A stretch of DNA of 64,000 bases from Norana najaformis (Eukaryota; Annelida; Clitellata; Crassiclitellata; Hormogastridae): positions 41,755,896 through 41,819,895 of the forward strand of contig OZ029916.1 of NCBI GenBank assembly GCA_964023275.1, read 5' to 3'. The notes beneath the pieces are model-generated. The model saw only the letters and a list, made by a program, of their open reading frames with translations. It was not told the DNA's origin and did not search any database. Shown in pieces: positions 30,217-45,200 of the stretch (its first letter is position 1; each line of letters opens with the position of its first letter). A program made the position numbers and the translations under genes.

Positions 30217-33200
30217 CTACAACAGTTGCAATTGTAAAGTCGAAAAGCTATAAAGCGCTACATAACAGCTAGCCGCCTGGCACTAACTCATTCAAGAGCG
30301 CTGCGTCAAGTCAGAAGGGCTATCCAGAGACATTAACCGTCTATTTAGAACTACAACCATAAGAATTTCAACAGCCATATGTGCTGACCTATATATAGCA
30401 GAACACTTGCGCACTAGTTTTGGTAAAATTTACCTTTTGGGAAAATCTTTCGTTGCTTCCCGATACTTTCTCAGTACTTAGTCCTTCCTGTGCAGGCCTG
30501 CACATCGGGCAGCGCAGCTTCTCCATTCATCTATGTCGACCGCCAGTCTTCCTGCCTCGCCCCAAGACTTCTCCAAACACCCAAGGTCGTCTCTGATGGT
30601 GTATGTTCCTTGGTCTTCCCCTCATCCGTTTCCCTTCAGAAATCTAATTTATTGCTTGATTGGCTGGCCTGTCTCTGTCCGTACGAATTACATGTCCCAT
30701 GCATTTTAGTCTTCTCTTTCTGATGATATTCTCTACATCCTCTTGTCTCGTCTTTTCTCTTATAGTTTTATTTGATATCTTATCACGCCAAGAAATTTTT
30801 CAGAATTCTTCTCAGCCATCTGTGATGTACATGTACTGCTTCCAGTCTTTTCTTGTTTGCCACCGCCCTTGGCCAGGTTTCCGATCCATATAGTAGTGTA
30901 TTTAATACTATGGCTTCATATAGACGAATCTCTGTCCTCAAACTGCACCTGTTGTTCTTCCATATCTTTCCAAGTCTCCCAAAACCAGCATTTGCCTTTC
31001 CTATGCGTATCGTAACCTCTCTGTCACAGCTGCTGTCTGCTGTTATTAAGCTACCGAGGTAGCAAAAATCGTCCACGATCGCAACCTCCTTGTCATCAAT
31101 TGTGATCTTGACCGTTTCATTCCATTTTCCTATTTTCATAATTTTGGTCTTTTCGGGATTGATAGTGAGTCCCATCTTCGCTGCCTCCTCCTGGGCTTTA
31201 GACATCAATTCTTTCATGCCTTTCCAAGTGCTGTCCAGACGGGCGATAGCATCTGCGAAGTTCAGATCATTTAATCTATCGCCGTTTATCCATTTTAGTC
31301 CAGTGTTACTGAATGTCATCACTCTCGACATCATACAATCCACAACCAGAGCAAAAGTGATCGGAGACAAAATACATCCCCGACGCATTCCAGTTACAAT
31401 CTGAAACCACTCACCCACCTAGATAGTACTCACATATTATACGCAAGATGGTGCCAACGTTACATATTCCATTGTCTAATTGTACTAAGTAGGTAAGGCA
31501 ACACCCATCTAAGGCTATCATTATATGAATTATAAGGCTATATACATACGGACACAGGTTGCCAAGGCCGGATGCCATCTTCCGTAGTCGTTGCATTTTG
31601 TGACGACGCTGTTTCGTCCGTCAGAAAACCGTTCCGCATCGTTGCACGTGACATTAGCGACAGTTCCACTTTCGACTGACGATGTATTGGACGCGAAGAA
31701 AGTCAGCGGTAGACAGGTCACTTCTACAAAGTTAATTACAATAGGTTAAACAATTATAATTAAATCTGTTATTTACTTTTAAAATATATATTACATAACA
31801 CACCATACACTATTTATAATTTATAAGGAAGAACTGAAGGATGAGAAGCAACAGATGACTGAACCTACGCTTAATAGACAATATAACCGAAGACATAACG
31901 AGACTTGAACTAAACATGAGAAAACCTTTTGGACTTGACAGCTGACCGAAAATAATGGCGATCATGCAGTCATGGCCTCCAGATGGTTGGCATCATAAAC
32001 TGATGGTCATAAAAGAAGTAAAGACCTATTACGATAAAAATTTAATCTCGCAATTGTGCAAGGAAATGTACTAAGTTCGACTTATTGAGCCCTGTTCCAG
32101 ATTCAATTTCCAAAGTCAAGATAATGCAAAAATCAGAACTGTTTTGCCTAATATGTGGTTCGAACACAAGAGTCTAAAATGGCGAGCGCCCTGTCAAAGG
32201 AGAATTAATTTGAATGACGCGCAATACACGTGTAGTAATGCTGAAGGATGTCATCCGAAAAATGCTTTAAAGTGAGAAGGGTAGTGATTCAATAAATTGC
32301 GTCTACCGCTGCAAATCTGTTTATACCTTTGCACTGTATGTGATGGAATTCTGGTTTCCAGTTTCCTTGTGAGTCGCAAGTGAAAGTGTTGGAGAAGATC
32401 TCTCTGGCGAATTCGTATCCCTGTCGACAGGTAAATGTCACGTGACTCCCGTAGGTTGTCTTTAGCGCCCAATATCCTGCGCTCATCACAGCATCTCTTG
32501 GCTCAGCCAGAGGATCACAGTGGACAACTGAACCACAAGCAACACTAATCCAAGGCAATGCAATGCAAGGTAAGGCAATGAAAGCAGTGCAATACAATGC
32601 AATGTAAGTTTAGGTAAGGCAAGGAAATACAATAAAAGGTAAGGTAAGGCACAGTAATGTAAGAGAAGTCAAAGCACAACAATAAGGTGTAATTCAAATA
32701 AACGAACGGTAAAGCAAGGCAAATGCAAGGCAGTGGAATGAAAGTTAACGTAAGGTAGGGTAAGCGCTTACTTATTACACGCTTCTCCTTCTGTCACACA
32801 TGTTCACAAGAGAGAAGGTCCTACTCAGACGGATCTTTCGGCTGAAGCGCGAACATGATATCAGCAATCGGACAAATGGATGAGCATTCCGAATTCGTTA
32901 ACAACGAATCTTCATTTTCACATGAGGCCTCAAAATTCGAACCCCGGATGCAGAGGTTAAGTGCAGACATATTAGCAATCGACCACCGTGTCACTTGTAG
33001 TGCAAGGTTAACAGAAGAAGACACCAACCCCTCCTATCCTAGCATTTCTAAGACTCCACAAGTTACGTCATTACTTACCTACCTACCTGTTTATCTACCG
33101 ACCAACCAATCGACTTACTTACCTGCATATTCGCCAATCTCCGAACTTATCTAATTATCTACTTACTTATCTACTCACTTCCTTACCTATGTATCACTAT

Positions 33201-36200
33201 ATAAGGACAATTAAACTAGAGCCTCTTATGTACCTCGCAAAAGCGTTGCACACGACTAACTTCCTATTTAACCTGCAGACCTGCATACTTATCAACTTAC
33301 CTACTCATGTACTTAGCTAATCACTTACTTATCTAACTCTCCATTTACGTATTTTGTACTGCTCACTTCAACTGTGCATGTCGGGACTGTTTCGTCTAGA
33401 GACATCCACCTCTCTAATATTTCCTGGGCGTTGCAGATATCATATAGCCAAAGCCTCACAGAACTAAAACTCACTCAGACAAGCGCTGATGTTACGTGAC
33501 CATCGTCCTTCCTCAGTGCAGGTGACATTCAACTCTGCAACGCCATCGATTGAAAAGCCTTCGTCACATCGCACGACAGTTATTGACTCATTCATCTCAG
33601 TTGTCGCATGATCCACTTTCATGTCAGGACAGGTCACCTCTGAAACAAAGACCTAAAGCAATATATTTAAATAATCAATCCATTCTTTCAGTCAGAGCAT
33701 TTTTACAGCGCTCACTCTGGATATTTACTCGGATGCGCTTCAAGCCCAGCGCCGGCGAAATAGTTTTGAAGTGTTAAAGAAATGAACGTGTAGCTTCCAT
33801 GGCCAGAAGGACACGCATATCCAAAAGACAGCCTATCCCAAGTTCATGGCCCAACCTCTAAAAAGATACAACGATGCATTGTTGAAGCGCATGAAAAGGG
33901 ACAAGCTTCTATAGCAGTCTTTCAAAAACATAAAGGTAAAGATAACACACTTGCTGATAGAAACTTTTCAGAAGACTGGAGAAGGCTACAGTCAAAATAC
34001 GCAAGTCGAGGTGCGGCTAAGATATGTAGGTAGACAAGTACACTAATTTACTTCACTAACTGTTACATACTCATTTCCAGCGCTTTTGTGAGTTACATAA
34101 AAGACGCTATATAATAAGTGCCCTGATACATAGGTACATACATTCATAAATAGATGAATACATACATAAATACATGACTACATACATGCATACATACATA
34201 CATGTACACACAGATATATATATACATACATAAACACTGCGTTCTTTGGGTTTCTTTTGTGACAAAAATTACTGTTAATCTCGATTGCCTACTTTTACAT
34301 CCGATTAGTGGCATTCCTATCCAGTTGTATCCGTCACAAAATAAAGACATCCGTTGTCCGCTAGGATTATTGTAACCTCTCTTGCAGACGTAGTTAACTG
34401 TCTGGCCTTTTCCAGCCAGATGAGTATCTGGAATGGCGTTTAATACAACTGGCACAGGTCCACACCTCTCACCTGGAACAGTCACAATCAACGACGAACC
34501 GTGCATTGCATTTCAAGGCATGGCAGTGCACACTCTTGAAATAAATGTCTGCAAATACTAACCTTGCCAGAACGCTGCAATGCGAACAATTTAGCCTACA
34601 CTGGCTGACAATAAGGGCATATAGACTGGTTCCCACGACTTAGGTTTCATTGAGCGCTGTAGAAATCCCAAGTTACGCTTACGATTGCGAATCCAGATAT
34701 TCGTCATGTTGAGCCTACACCGACTAGTTTAAATAAATGTGAATGTACACGGTTTTCTATAGCCACCGTATGACCTCGGCCCGGTTCAATTTTCAAGGAG
34801 TTATTTGGGAGATATCCTTCAATGAAAAATGAGCAGGGTCGAGACCCAACGGCCGTTATGCAAAACCGTGTACATTTATATTTCACCAACACTGCCAGTT
34901 TGATTAGGTATCACGCCATTTAAGATGTCCGTGTACGAAGCGTATAAAGGTATAAAGGGCCCCATGTTTCTAATTAACCGAGAATACACTCAATGCTATG
35001 TGTAAAATACAGCCGTCGATGTGGAACTAAAATTGCCGTCTTACCGTCACAGGTAAACGCTGTTTCAGTCCACTGACTTTGCAAAGTACAAGAGATGTTT
35101 TTCGAAGCGTGTCCGTCTTCGAATCGAAGTCCTGGGTTGCATTTGTAGTAGATGGCTGACCCGTAGTGGAACTGACCGTCGGAGGTTCCTGCGTCAAGAC
35201 CAAGGGCGACAGCACCACTCACAGCAGGTGGAGCTTCGCACAGAATCTCTGCAATCACCCGAAATACGCGTATTTGATTATTTATTTAGAGCCTTTTTGA
35301 CCGTGGAAACGCTGGAGGGGAGATCCTCTAAAGTAACGTAACCCATGATGTAATTGTATAAAGAGCCTTACTGTGTCTTACAGCAGGTCTTTGAGCCTGA
35401 AGTAAACTAATCCCTAGGTTTTGGACACAAGTCCATCTCATCGCAGGAATTGAGGGTTACTTCTTAGCATATGCTGGTAGCAACTTCTCCTGCTCCATGA
35501 CAAAGACAAATGCGCACGAACTAATTCCCAAAAGGCCTTTACACCGAGTCCTCTCAGCAGCTTCGAAGCCACAATCGTTGGAATACAGACAAAACGCGCT
35601 ATAGAATAGACCAACGTTCTGTACATTCCTTGAATGGCGTCATATTAATATACTCCTACATTATATTCCGGTCTTCTTGTACCACTGAATTCTCTCAGAA
35701 TCTCGACACAATCTTTCGAAATACTGCAGTTCCATTTCAGAACAACCCTGAGCTAACGAATTCCGTAATGCGATCAACTGGCCGCTTTGTTCTGGTTATT
35801 CGATGGCGGCCATTGCAATAAACTTAAGCTGAATCAAGCCGTAGTATGCTTCTTGGAGCTTCCATAAAGATGTTTAGACAAATATGTTACATCTTTCTGT
35901 TTGGCTTTTGAGGATTGTCCTTTGAGGCGTGGAAACCAAATCTCTTACTTTTGCCTTTTTACCTTTATAATAAATGCGCTCTAGAAGTCCTACCTTGACA
36001 GTTCAACACAGTTCCATTCCAAGAGAGATTGTGCTGCAAGAGATCATCGTTGGAATCGATGCACTCCAGAGAATAGGAACGAATTCCTTTGGGAAAGACA
36101 TAGCCTTCAAGACATCTCAACTGGACGAGAGTTCCGAATATTACTTGGCGGGTACTCAGAAATCCATTGGATGGAACATGTAAAGCTGGACAGTAAATTT

Positions 36201-39200
36201 CTGAAACAGACACCATTAATGTCATCTTTATTAGTTGGTTTTAAAATAATTATTAGTTAAGTGAGTTATGTAAAGTAGATAAACCATTAAACTAAATCGA
36301 GTTAGTGAAGTAAAGCCAGATAAATTATCTGGGCAAAATTTAAAATCTTGCTGGATAAAATTGATTAGCTCTGTGAAATTATAATACTTGTAAAGCGAAA
36401 TACGTGACGAAGCTAACTAGAATTAAATAGACTAATTAAAAAAGTTCACTAAAATCAAATTTAATAATTTGTAAACTCAATTTTAATAATTTGTGCAATC
36501 AAATTAACTAGATATGTAAATTAAATTAATAGAGAGTTATAATGAAATTAATTAGCTGGATGAATTTGTGTCAGTAATTGACCAATTTTAGCTTATTGAG
36601 CTATATAACTGAAATATTATTTTAACAATTGTTGCTAAATTGCTTTTGTGGTTGTTGGGATGTATGAACAAGTTTAAGTCACAATTTAAGATGTTTTTAT
36701 AAAGACGCTACATGAATTTTCAGAATAACTACCTTTTCAAAACATTACCCATTGATTACTACCATACCTTTCTATCTCAACAAGCAGTCACACAGTTGCT
36801 TCGTAACACTCAGACTACCAATAGTAAAGAAGTGCGGGTGAATCGAGAGAGTCGTGAACAATTGCACCTTCACAGTTTTCCATAATATCCCAGGATCCAT
36901 TGCTGTTGCACCAGGTGACCCTTTTCATCTTTCCGTTGGAAAAACGATGACCAGCAAGACAACGCAACGACATCTGGCGTCGGTCGGCCTTGATTTTAGC
37001 TTCGGCGTTGCCTACGAAGGGTGGCACTCGACATCTGTCCGCTGCAGAAGCAGACGTGTAGTATATTGTACTGCAATGTGGCGCAGTGTAGTATAATGTA
37101 GCTTAGTGAAGGCATTGTAGTGTAGAGTTGTGTAGTGGAGGACAGTGTGGTGTAGTCTAGTTCACTGCATTGTAGGTTAGTTTAGTGTGATGTGGTGCAA
37201 TGGTATTTATTGCAATGCAATTCAAAGTAATGTAAGGCAATATAATGTAACGGAGACGATTTATATAGGGCATATTTCAAAGAAGTTTTACAGAGTCATA
37301 TGGATAAGACATTATGCCATGCATCACGCTCTGAGGTAATGCTATGCATTATTCATTTAGCTCATATCGCACCGGTCGATGTGACACGTGACGCGCCTCC
37401 TATGTTGACCTTCTGATTCATTGTTTTCAGCTGCAAGTCTGATCTTTGAAATCTGACATTCACGTGTTTAACCGAGCAATATTTATTATCTTTTATTAGC
37501 TATTCTCTAGAAGCCATAGCCTCTCTTGTACACTCTTTAATAGTAGCTTTTCCGAACAACTTCGTTAAAGAAAATCAGCTTCATTTCTAAGATATAGCCA
37601 CATCACACACGTCCTTGCTGAAAGACAGTCTAGGAAGTCTTGGACAATAAGGAAAGAACGGATGAATGAACGAACTCACAATGAATCAATAATTAATGAA
37701 TAGCAGCACTATCAACACATTAACAGGATCGTAACCAACGGTTCCAACAACAATGAAACTATAGTTTTTAAATCGATGGCCGTAAAAGCGAAACTGAAAC
37801 TGACCTTCACAGCTGGACAGCTGATGGCTTGTGTTAGCATTACCGTGTGCAAAAATGCACTTGATGACATCGAAGTTGAGGCCATTTGCGAAGAGATCAT
37901 CGACTGTTGAGCAGTTGGTTCTGATAAACTGCCCAGCTGCAATCGACGCTGTACTGACATTGGTGACAACTTCGCAGGAGGTCACTGCACACAGCAACAT
38001 GAGCAACGAATGAGAGAGCTGCCCTATGTAGCTGTAAATGTAACATTTTTGTTGACGAACCTTAATAGAAATTTCTCAGAAACAGAATGGTGTAAATAAA
38101 ACACCCGATTAAGCGCTTCTTTATAAACTATTCAGAAGTATGGTTCCTAAGTCAAAAGTTAAATTGGCTGAGGCGCTATGACGAACAATTCAAAAACAGA
38201 ACACAAGTATTGTATGTGTAGTTTGTTTTGTAAGAGGCGCTATAGAAGTTATCAAATACGATTCGACGCGATACGATGTGTGCATCTATATATATCGGCA
38301 TTTGTATAGCACCTTTTGGGAAGCTCTCAAATTCATTTCACTGTATTCTAAATAAAAGTATTTTAAATAAGTAATTAGTTTCAATGCAAGCAATGCATTT
38401 CATTTAATCTGATTAACATAATTATGAAGTTAGATCATACAAATTTCTCAATGCTACACAAAAGCTAAGCCACTGATTCAGCGTAGCTAAGTCAAAGGAA
38501 ATCCTTCAAAGCCAGATGTTATTGGGCAGTTTCGATGTTTCAGAATCCGAAGATCAAGTACATGTAAGCCAGGAGAGAATGATGTAGATTACCGCTATCA
38601 ATCGCTTTATAATGTTTTCAAATGAGTTTCGTGGAGAAACCTTGGCAGTGAAGTTCATATGTAGGCGTCACCCAGTTTCCGTCGATGCAGATCGTTGAAC
38701 GTACAGTTGTCGCATCGATGAACTGATATCCAGGCAGACATTGGAACACGGCCACCAGTTTATTCAGAGCATCACCGTGAAACCACTCGACCATTGCGTT
38801 CTCCGGTTGGTCGGGAGGAGCACAGATTTCTTGAGCAGAAACTGCAATCCGATTTACAATCGAGTGCAACACAGGAGAGAAAATCACCTGATTTTTGTTA
38901 GATAATAACATAGTCAAGGCTGCATTATGAGATTGACACAGCTACCTGATTGAAATTACTGAAAACGTAAAGGTAACAATAAGGCAAGGGAAGGTAACGA
39001 TAAAGTAAATTCAATGATGTAGGCAAAGACAGTGAGAAAGTTTAAGGTAAAAGTCAAGATAAACGTAAAAACAAGGTAAGGTGAAGATAACATTTGTTTA
39101 CACGCCTTTGCAGAACCTCTTTAGAAGCGAGGTTCTGGGGTCGAAAAATCATTGGGCGAAGGCCCATTGACAACTATGGCAATTTAACAACAGACAGGTA

Positions 39201-42200
39201 ACGCGTTTGAAGGAAAAATTCAACCTGTATTCGAAGCTAAGCAGCAAGATATATGGGTTTCCAAAGATTCTATAATTGCACGGAGTTGAAGAATACTCTA
39301 AGCCTTAGGTTTCAAGATCATTTTGTTTGTAAGAGATTCTATGACGGATGCAGTTCATAAATACTGATATTCTGGTTTTTGGCCTGATACCGACTTGGTT
39401 TTTGGTGTGTCATAGGTTCCTGCATTGTGCATTAGACAACGGTGCTTTAGAAGTTGCTAAATAATAAAAACACATCAGCGATCTGCGCGTTTCTGTCGCC
39501 CCTCAGCCACGTCGCCAGAAGCTGGGTTCTTTGATGCGGGTGGATCTCGTTTTCTCTGCTGCCACACGATAACACGTGAACGTCGGAGCTTCTTCTCCGT
39601 TGAATCGTCATTGTGGAACAGTCTCTCCAGTGAAATTCGCCCCACTCCGATTATTGCCGATCGAGTTACATTTTGTAGCGCTTTAGAGACATGACTTGCA
39701 TATCTGATGGGAGCTTCTTATAAGACGCCTGTGAGAGGTTCCGGAGAGGCGCTATACAAATGTTCCGTTACATTACAATTAAGCAAACCACTAGCCATGG
39801 CAGTATATTGAGTGGTTGAATTCAGGTTGAGTTCTTACCGGGTGTTTGAGTTGAGCGTAAACCAAGTTGTAAACTTTGGGGAAACCTGGTGGTTGAGTCG
39901 TTCAGTTCTTTTGGTTCAGTCGTTAATTCAGTTCGTTCTTCAGGGCTTAGCATGGTTGTTTCGAAGGAAGCCAACTGGGTTGATGAGGTTGATAGCAGTT
40001 GATGGGATGACATTACTGCTTCGGTTGTTTGATCAAGAGCCATAAGATATGTTGCCGATTTTGCATCATCTGTAGTCACTGAATGTCCAGTCACCGCATG
40101 CATCGATGTTTGGGCTTCATTCGCAGTTGATTCAGCTATATTTGCAGATGTTTGAACTACATTCGTAGTCGTCGCAACAACACTTGTTATTGTTAAATAA
40201 AAATCTTCAGTTGTCTGAGCTCTTTGGACATCAGTTGTAGTTTTTGGAAGACCAATTGTAGTTTTAGAGGCCTTAATCGTCGTCGGTACATCCCAATTTT
40301 GAGTTGTCGTACCAAAATCTGTAGTTCTTTGCGTCGTTGAAACCCCCTTTCTAGTTGTTGATGCATCAGTTGTAGTTGTTGGAGCTACAGCCGAAGTCGT
40401 AGCAACTAAATTAATAGTAGTTGGACGAACATTCTCAGTGGTGATTTGAGCTTCATTTGCAGTTGTAGTTGCATCTACAGGAGTAGTTGATGAAACTATT
40501 GCCGCCGGTTTAAATGGGTAAGTAGTAACAACAGAAAAGGCGGTTTTTGTAGTCTGGGTAGTAGAAGTTGGAGTAGTAGTCATAGTCTTTGGAGTTGCAG
40601 TCGAAGTTTTTGTAGATGTCATTTCAGTTGTTCCCAGCGCTGTAGTAGTTGTCATTGGAGATGTAGTTCGTACGGTAGTCTTGAGTTCTTAAAAAGCAAA
40701 AGGATATAAGCTTTGTGAACAAACCATTCTAGAACTTACTCTAAATTATCAGTTGCTGAGTGTAACCGTTTGCAGTGAGCTTTAATTAGGCTCAGTGTTA
40801 TTCTTCATTGTACTGGAAGAAAGATGATTGTTGCTCGTCTGCGTCGAATAAGGATCCGAAGGCGAACACAGTTTTTTCCCAGTATCTTGGTGGCGTGCGG
40901 TACTAGAGTTCAACGGCTTAATCTTCGAGGTACTTAGGCCCACTGCAGCTGGTGGGCCGTAAGTCGCTCGAAAATAACGAAGCTTATTCTTTTTTCCCTT
41001 ATATTAATAAAATATAGCAGTTCGATCAATGACTACGAGATGTTGACCAGTTTCCTAGACTCATCCTACCCTATTCTACCATGCCCAACTCCACCCTATC
41101 CCACCCTACCTTATCGTATTCTACCTTCCCATACCTCACCAAAGCCTACCTTGTCTGATCATACCCTTTTGACTTCACATTGATTTGTCTTACCTAACTT
41201 TACCGTTTCCTAACAGTACCTTACCTTAACGACTGCATCGGCCATTATGAGAAACCCTCACTGATCAAGGGCGATTTTCCCGTGTTTGTTTTTCAGCGTA
41301 CCCGAGTTGTAGCAGCATTCTGGAATCCACCACTGAGCCGAGGAGTCCTCAGTTAACGACTTGATTCCCAAGAACAGCGGTGACTCTAAGGCATATTCGT
41401 CCTTGGCGAAGACCAAAGTTCTCTCGTGCAGTCGGTCCCCTGCGCCCAACCAAACTACTCCACCCGACCAGGAAAGCCAAAGCCGGACGGGCGACGAACA
41501 ACAGTCGTCGGCGAAGTCAGGCGACATGACAGACAGCAACAAACTGTACTTGCTTAAAAGACAACAATCGAACTATTTGAGCATCCAGCGTTTCCCGGAC
41601 TCTAACCAGTGACCCTATACATTCTATTTTTTTCAAAACTAGCTGTATAATATATTTCAAACCTGGATCCAGATTATTTTAAACGATAATGCTCTTGATA
41701 TATATAATATTTGTATTTGCTAAAAATTCACTCAATCTTAATTCAAATGACATGGGCCATTGAACTGCAGTTGATAACTCGGTAGACATAGCAAGACTCA
41801 GACTAAACATGATAATAGCACTGGACTTTGACGCACGACCGAAAGGAGCAAAGATCACTCATTCGCACTCATCATCTCCAAATTGCTGGCTCTAGGAACC
41901 GAAGATCATGATGAAGACGGTATTCACGGGGTATTACATGTAAATAAGTTGACCATCTCCACTCTGTAGTCAACCCTAATGATGCACTCTATGAACATAC
42001 ACTCTTACTCTTGTTATGTCTCTCACCAGGAAAGTGTTGAGATTTCGGGTGTTCTCCGTAGCTGGTCCAAAGCTATGGAGTTTGCTGCCAAGTTCTTTTC
42101 TTCCCGTTCCGTTCTGTGCGTCAGTTCTTTAATGTAATTCAGGTCTAAGCTTAAGACTTATCTGTTTCGACTAGCTGACCTTCCATAATCAGGCTTCTGG

Positions 42201-45200
42201 TCACTTTGAACCATCGGATTTCGACCGTGCTTCTCCAACAAAATAATGACTTCAATGGCTATGATTAAACTTGAAGCGACCATAGCTTGGTGTATAATGA
42301 CACGGTGCTATAGATGGCATTATATTGTGTTAGCGACGATCGATCGATGCTTTGAGGATTATTATCTCGCTATTGAACTTCTTTGATTACTGCTACGATT
42401 TTTAGATTCGACCAGATTAGATGATGATACTTAAGAAGAAATCAAAGCAGAAGAGAAGAACAGCCGTCCGTTGAGCCAACCCGAGAGGCAAACTTAAGTC
42501 TAAAGTGTCATCGATTTCATTTTTGTTAGTTTCGGCCTAGAAGGCTGATGGCCAGTCCTCTTGCTGCCATCTGATCTTCCCACCGACAGTGTGTGGTCAA
42601 CGTAATTATAAGAAATCAAACCTGTTTCAAAGTCAGTCAAAATCAGAATTACTTACGTGATGTATGCGGCTGGTGTAGTTGTGTTTGAACACTGGGCAGC
42701 GACTGTGTACAGAGGCGAAAGGAAATCGTCAGTCGCAGACAAAGCCAGAGCGAACGAGTTGCAGGACTGTACTTGGAAAGAGATCCTTGCTTCTGTTGTA
42801 TCATTAAGGCTGACGCCGGTATTGAGAAACGTTGAGTTGGAGACTAACCAACGGTCTGAAACATTTTTTTTAAAGTTTGGTATATTTTATCTATGTGTGT
42901 ACTGTATGTATCAGACTCTTTATTCAGCGTCTTTTAGTAAACTTACAAGTTGCAAGGACGCTAAACATGTCTATTTAACAGTTCTTTAATGGCGCGACTT
43001 CAGACTCGCCGAAAATGTTGCTTGAGCTGTCTGTGACGGAACATTACATATTTTTATTGGAAGATTGTTCAAAGAAGGACGGCCCAATGCACGAGAAAGC
43101 ACGACATGCCCGCATCGAGTGCACGGTGTACGCGGGACCAAGATACCCCCAGGCTGCTGAGAGCAACGATGGTCGTGTGTTCATATTCGCCTATTGCTTC
43201 ATCAAGTATTCGTATATTCTGCGTCCGAAGCAAGGATATCTGGAACGAACTCGAATAAGCTTGACTGGGGCAAAAATATTAGAAATTTCAACTGAACTAA
43301 GAAGTTTCTTTACCTAATTATTTACTATTAAAATTTTTTTAAATTTAAGAATGGTCCCTTTAAAACGACGTCATATTACTATGTAGGATGAAACAGATCA
43401 GCGTTTTGTTGATTCCGGATTCAGGCTTTAGCGGACTCACTTGTGTCTGGGTCAACGGGGAACATTTTAATCATAAACTATGAATGCAAATAAATATTCA
43501 TGACGCCCATTCTGTATAAGTTTCAAATGCATTGACCTTTCATAGTTGCAGTTTAAAATGTATAGGGTACTTTAGTGGTTGTATTTTTTCTTGCCATTCC
43601 TTCATCTGGACTTTGCGTATATTTTTCTGGACAGTTTTGGCGTCGGATGTTGTAGCGGTCAGCATCATCAGTGTCATCGTCACTGTCGTTGTTATATTTA
43701 TAGTCGTCATCGTCATCGTCACTCATCACCGCCGTCTTCGTCATCTTCCTCGACTGGTTCTGTCCCGAGCTTATTATGTGTCTATGCACTTAAAGAACAT
43801 TTAGAGAAACTATCAATCGTCCTACCTGTAACGATAGTTTGGCCATATACTTACCACCAAATAAACAGTCGCCAATTGATTCTAAATAAAATTAACAAAC
43901 GACTCATGTAGAAACAAATAAAAGTAGATGATTGGAGAAATCCGCAAATTCTTTCATTTGATGGGGGACCGCAGATCAATCTATTCTTATCTTGTCAATT
44001 TTATTCTCATGTATTCTGCTCCTATCAGATCTGTTCCTTTCCAATATACATGTATTTCTATCTAACCTATTATCATCTATGATATTCCTCATCTAATCTA
44101 GTTCCATAAAATCTTTTCATATATGGTCAATTCCTATCCAGTCTATTCTACTCTTAACTAATCTATTCTAATCTGTTATCTCTATTTCATCTTGTTTTCT
44201 AATATATTTCATTTCAGTCTCCTCACATTTTATTTCACCTACTGTCAATAAATCCAATGGGGTCAAATTAATGTTGATCTATTGTAATCTAATTCAATTT
44301 CTTTTCAGCTGCAGTAGGATCTGATGAGGTTAATAAGAAATATTTTGACGCTGTTACCCTACTAGAATTATGTGCCATGTTTTTATACATAATTATAGCA
44401 GCAGGTGGCGCTCTGAAAGCACTGAACTCTCTTTAGTGAACTTTATAATACTTTCAACATGTTTGCCATTATGATGATATGTGGCAGCTTTAATCAAACC
44501 GAGTTCTCAACCTCAATCGTTAAATTCCATGAAGTACTGCTCCCAAAGAAGAATGCGTAACGTTGAACTGTGAAGGGGTTCAAATGTAAGCCTTTCACCG
44601 GCTTCTACGTTTCAAAGACAGTCAGGAAAGTCTTACCACTGATTGGAGACAATTCAGTCACACAACTGGAAGTCCCTGTATCGTTGATAACTGGAAGAAT
44701 AAACGCCAAGCGAATTGTTTCAAGAAATAAATTATCAAGTAATAAATGTATATTAAATAAAAAATTATCCGCTGATGAGTTCTTAATGAAGACCAAAAAA
44801 GATGGAAGAGAACTAAAGAAGTATGAGTAACAGGATTGAGAATGAACTGAGAAGCATTAAAATGAAGATGAGTGATGATGCTAAAGAATCGGTTGTATCG
44901 AGGAGAACCCATAGAGTTTAGCTAAGAGTTGGAGGGCTATTCGGCTGTTGAGCCAAACAGGGCGACGCCAGTGTAACAGGGCGACCTTTCTTAACCGTTG
45001 ACATGGCTCAAGCGAGTCTTCATTACCACATGACATAATTAAAGGCTAATCATAATTCACACCTTTTAAGATCTCACAAATAACACCTTTTAATACATTT
45101 CGTAACAATTAACCATGTTTCAGCACCTTTGAGGGACTCTTAAAGGGCGCTGTAATGTGCCACGATACATAAAGGCCTAGAAGAACTTGCTAATTAAAAG

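Noticed and set aside
43532..43911. Ile/Val-rich plus-strand open frames
   Set aside because: Also from a trinucleotide repeat in a gene B intron; the same region in gene A is not open.
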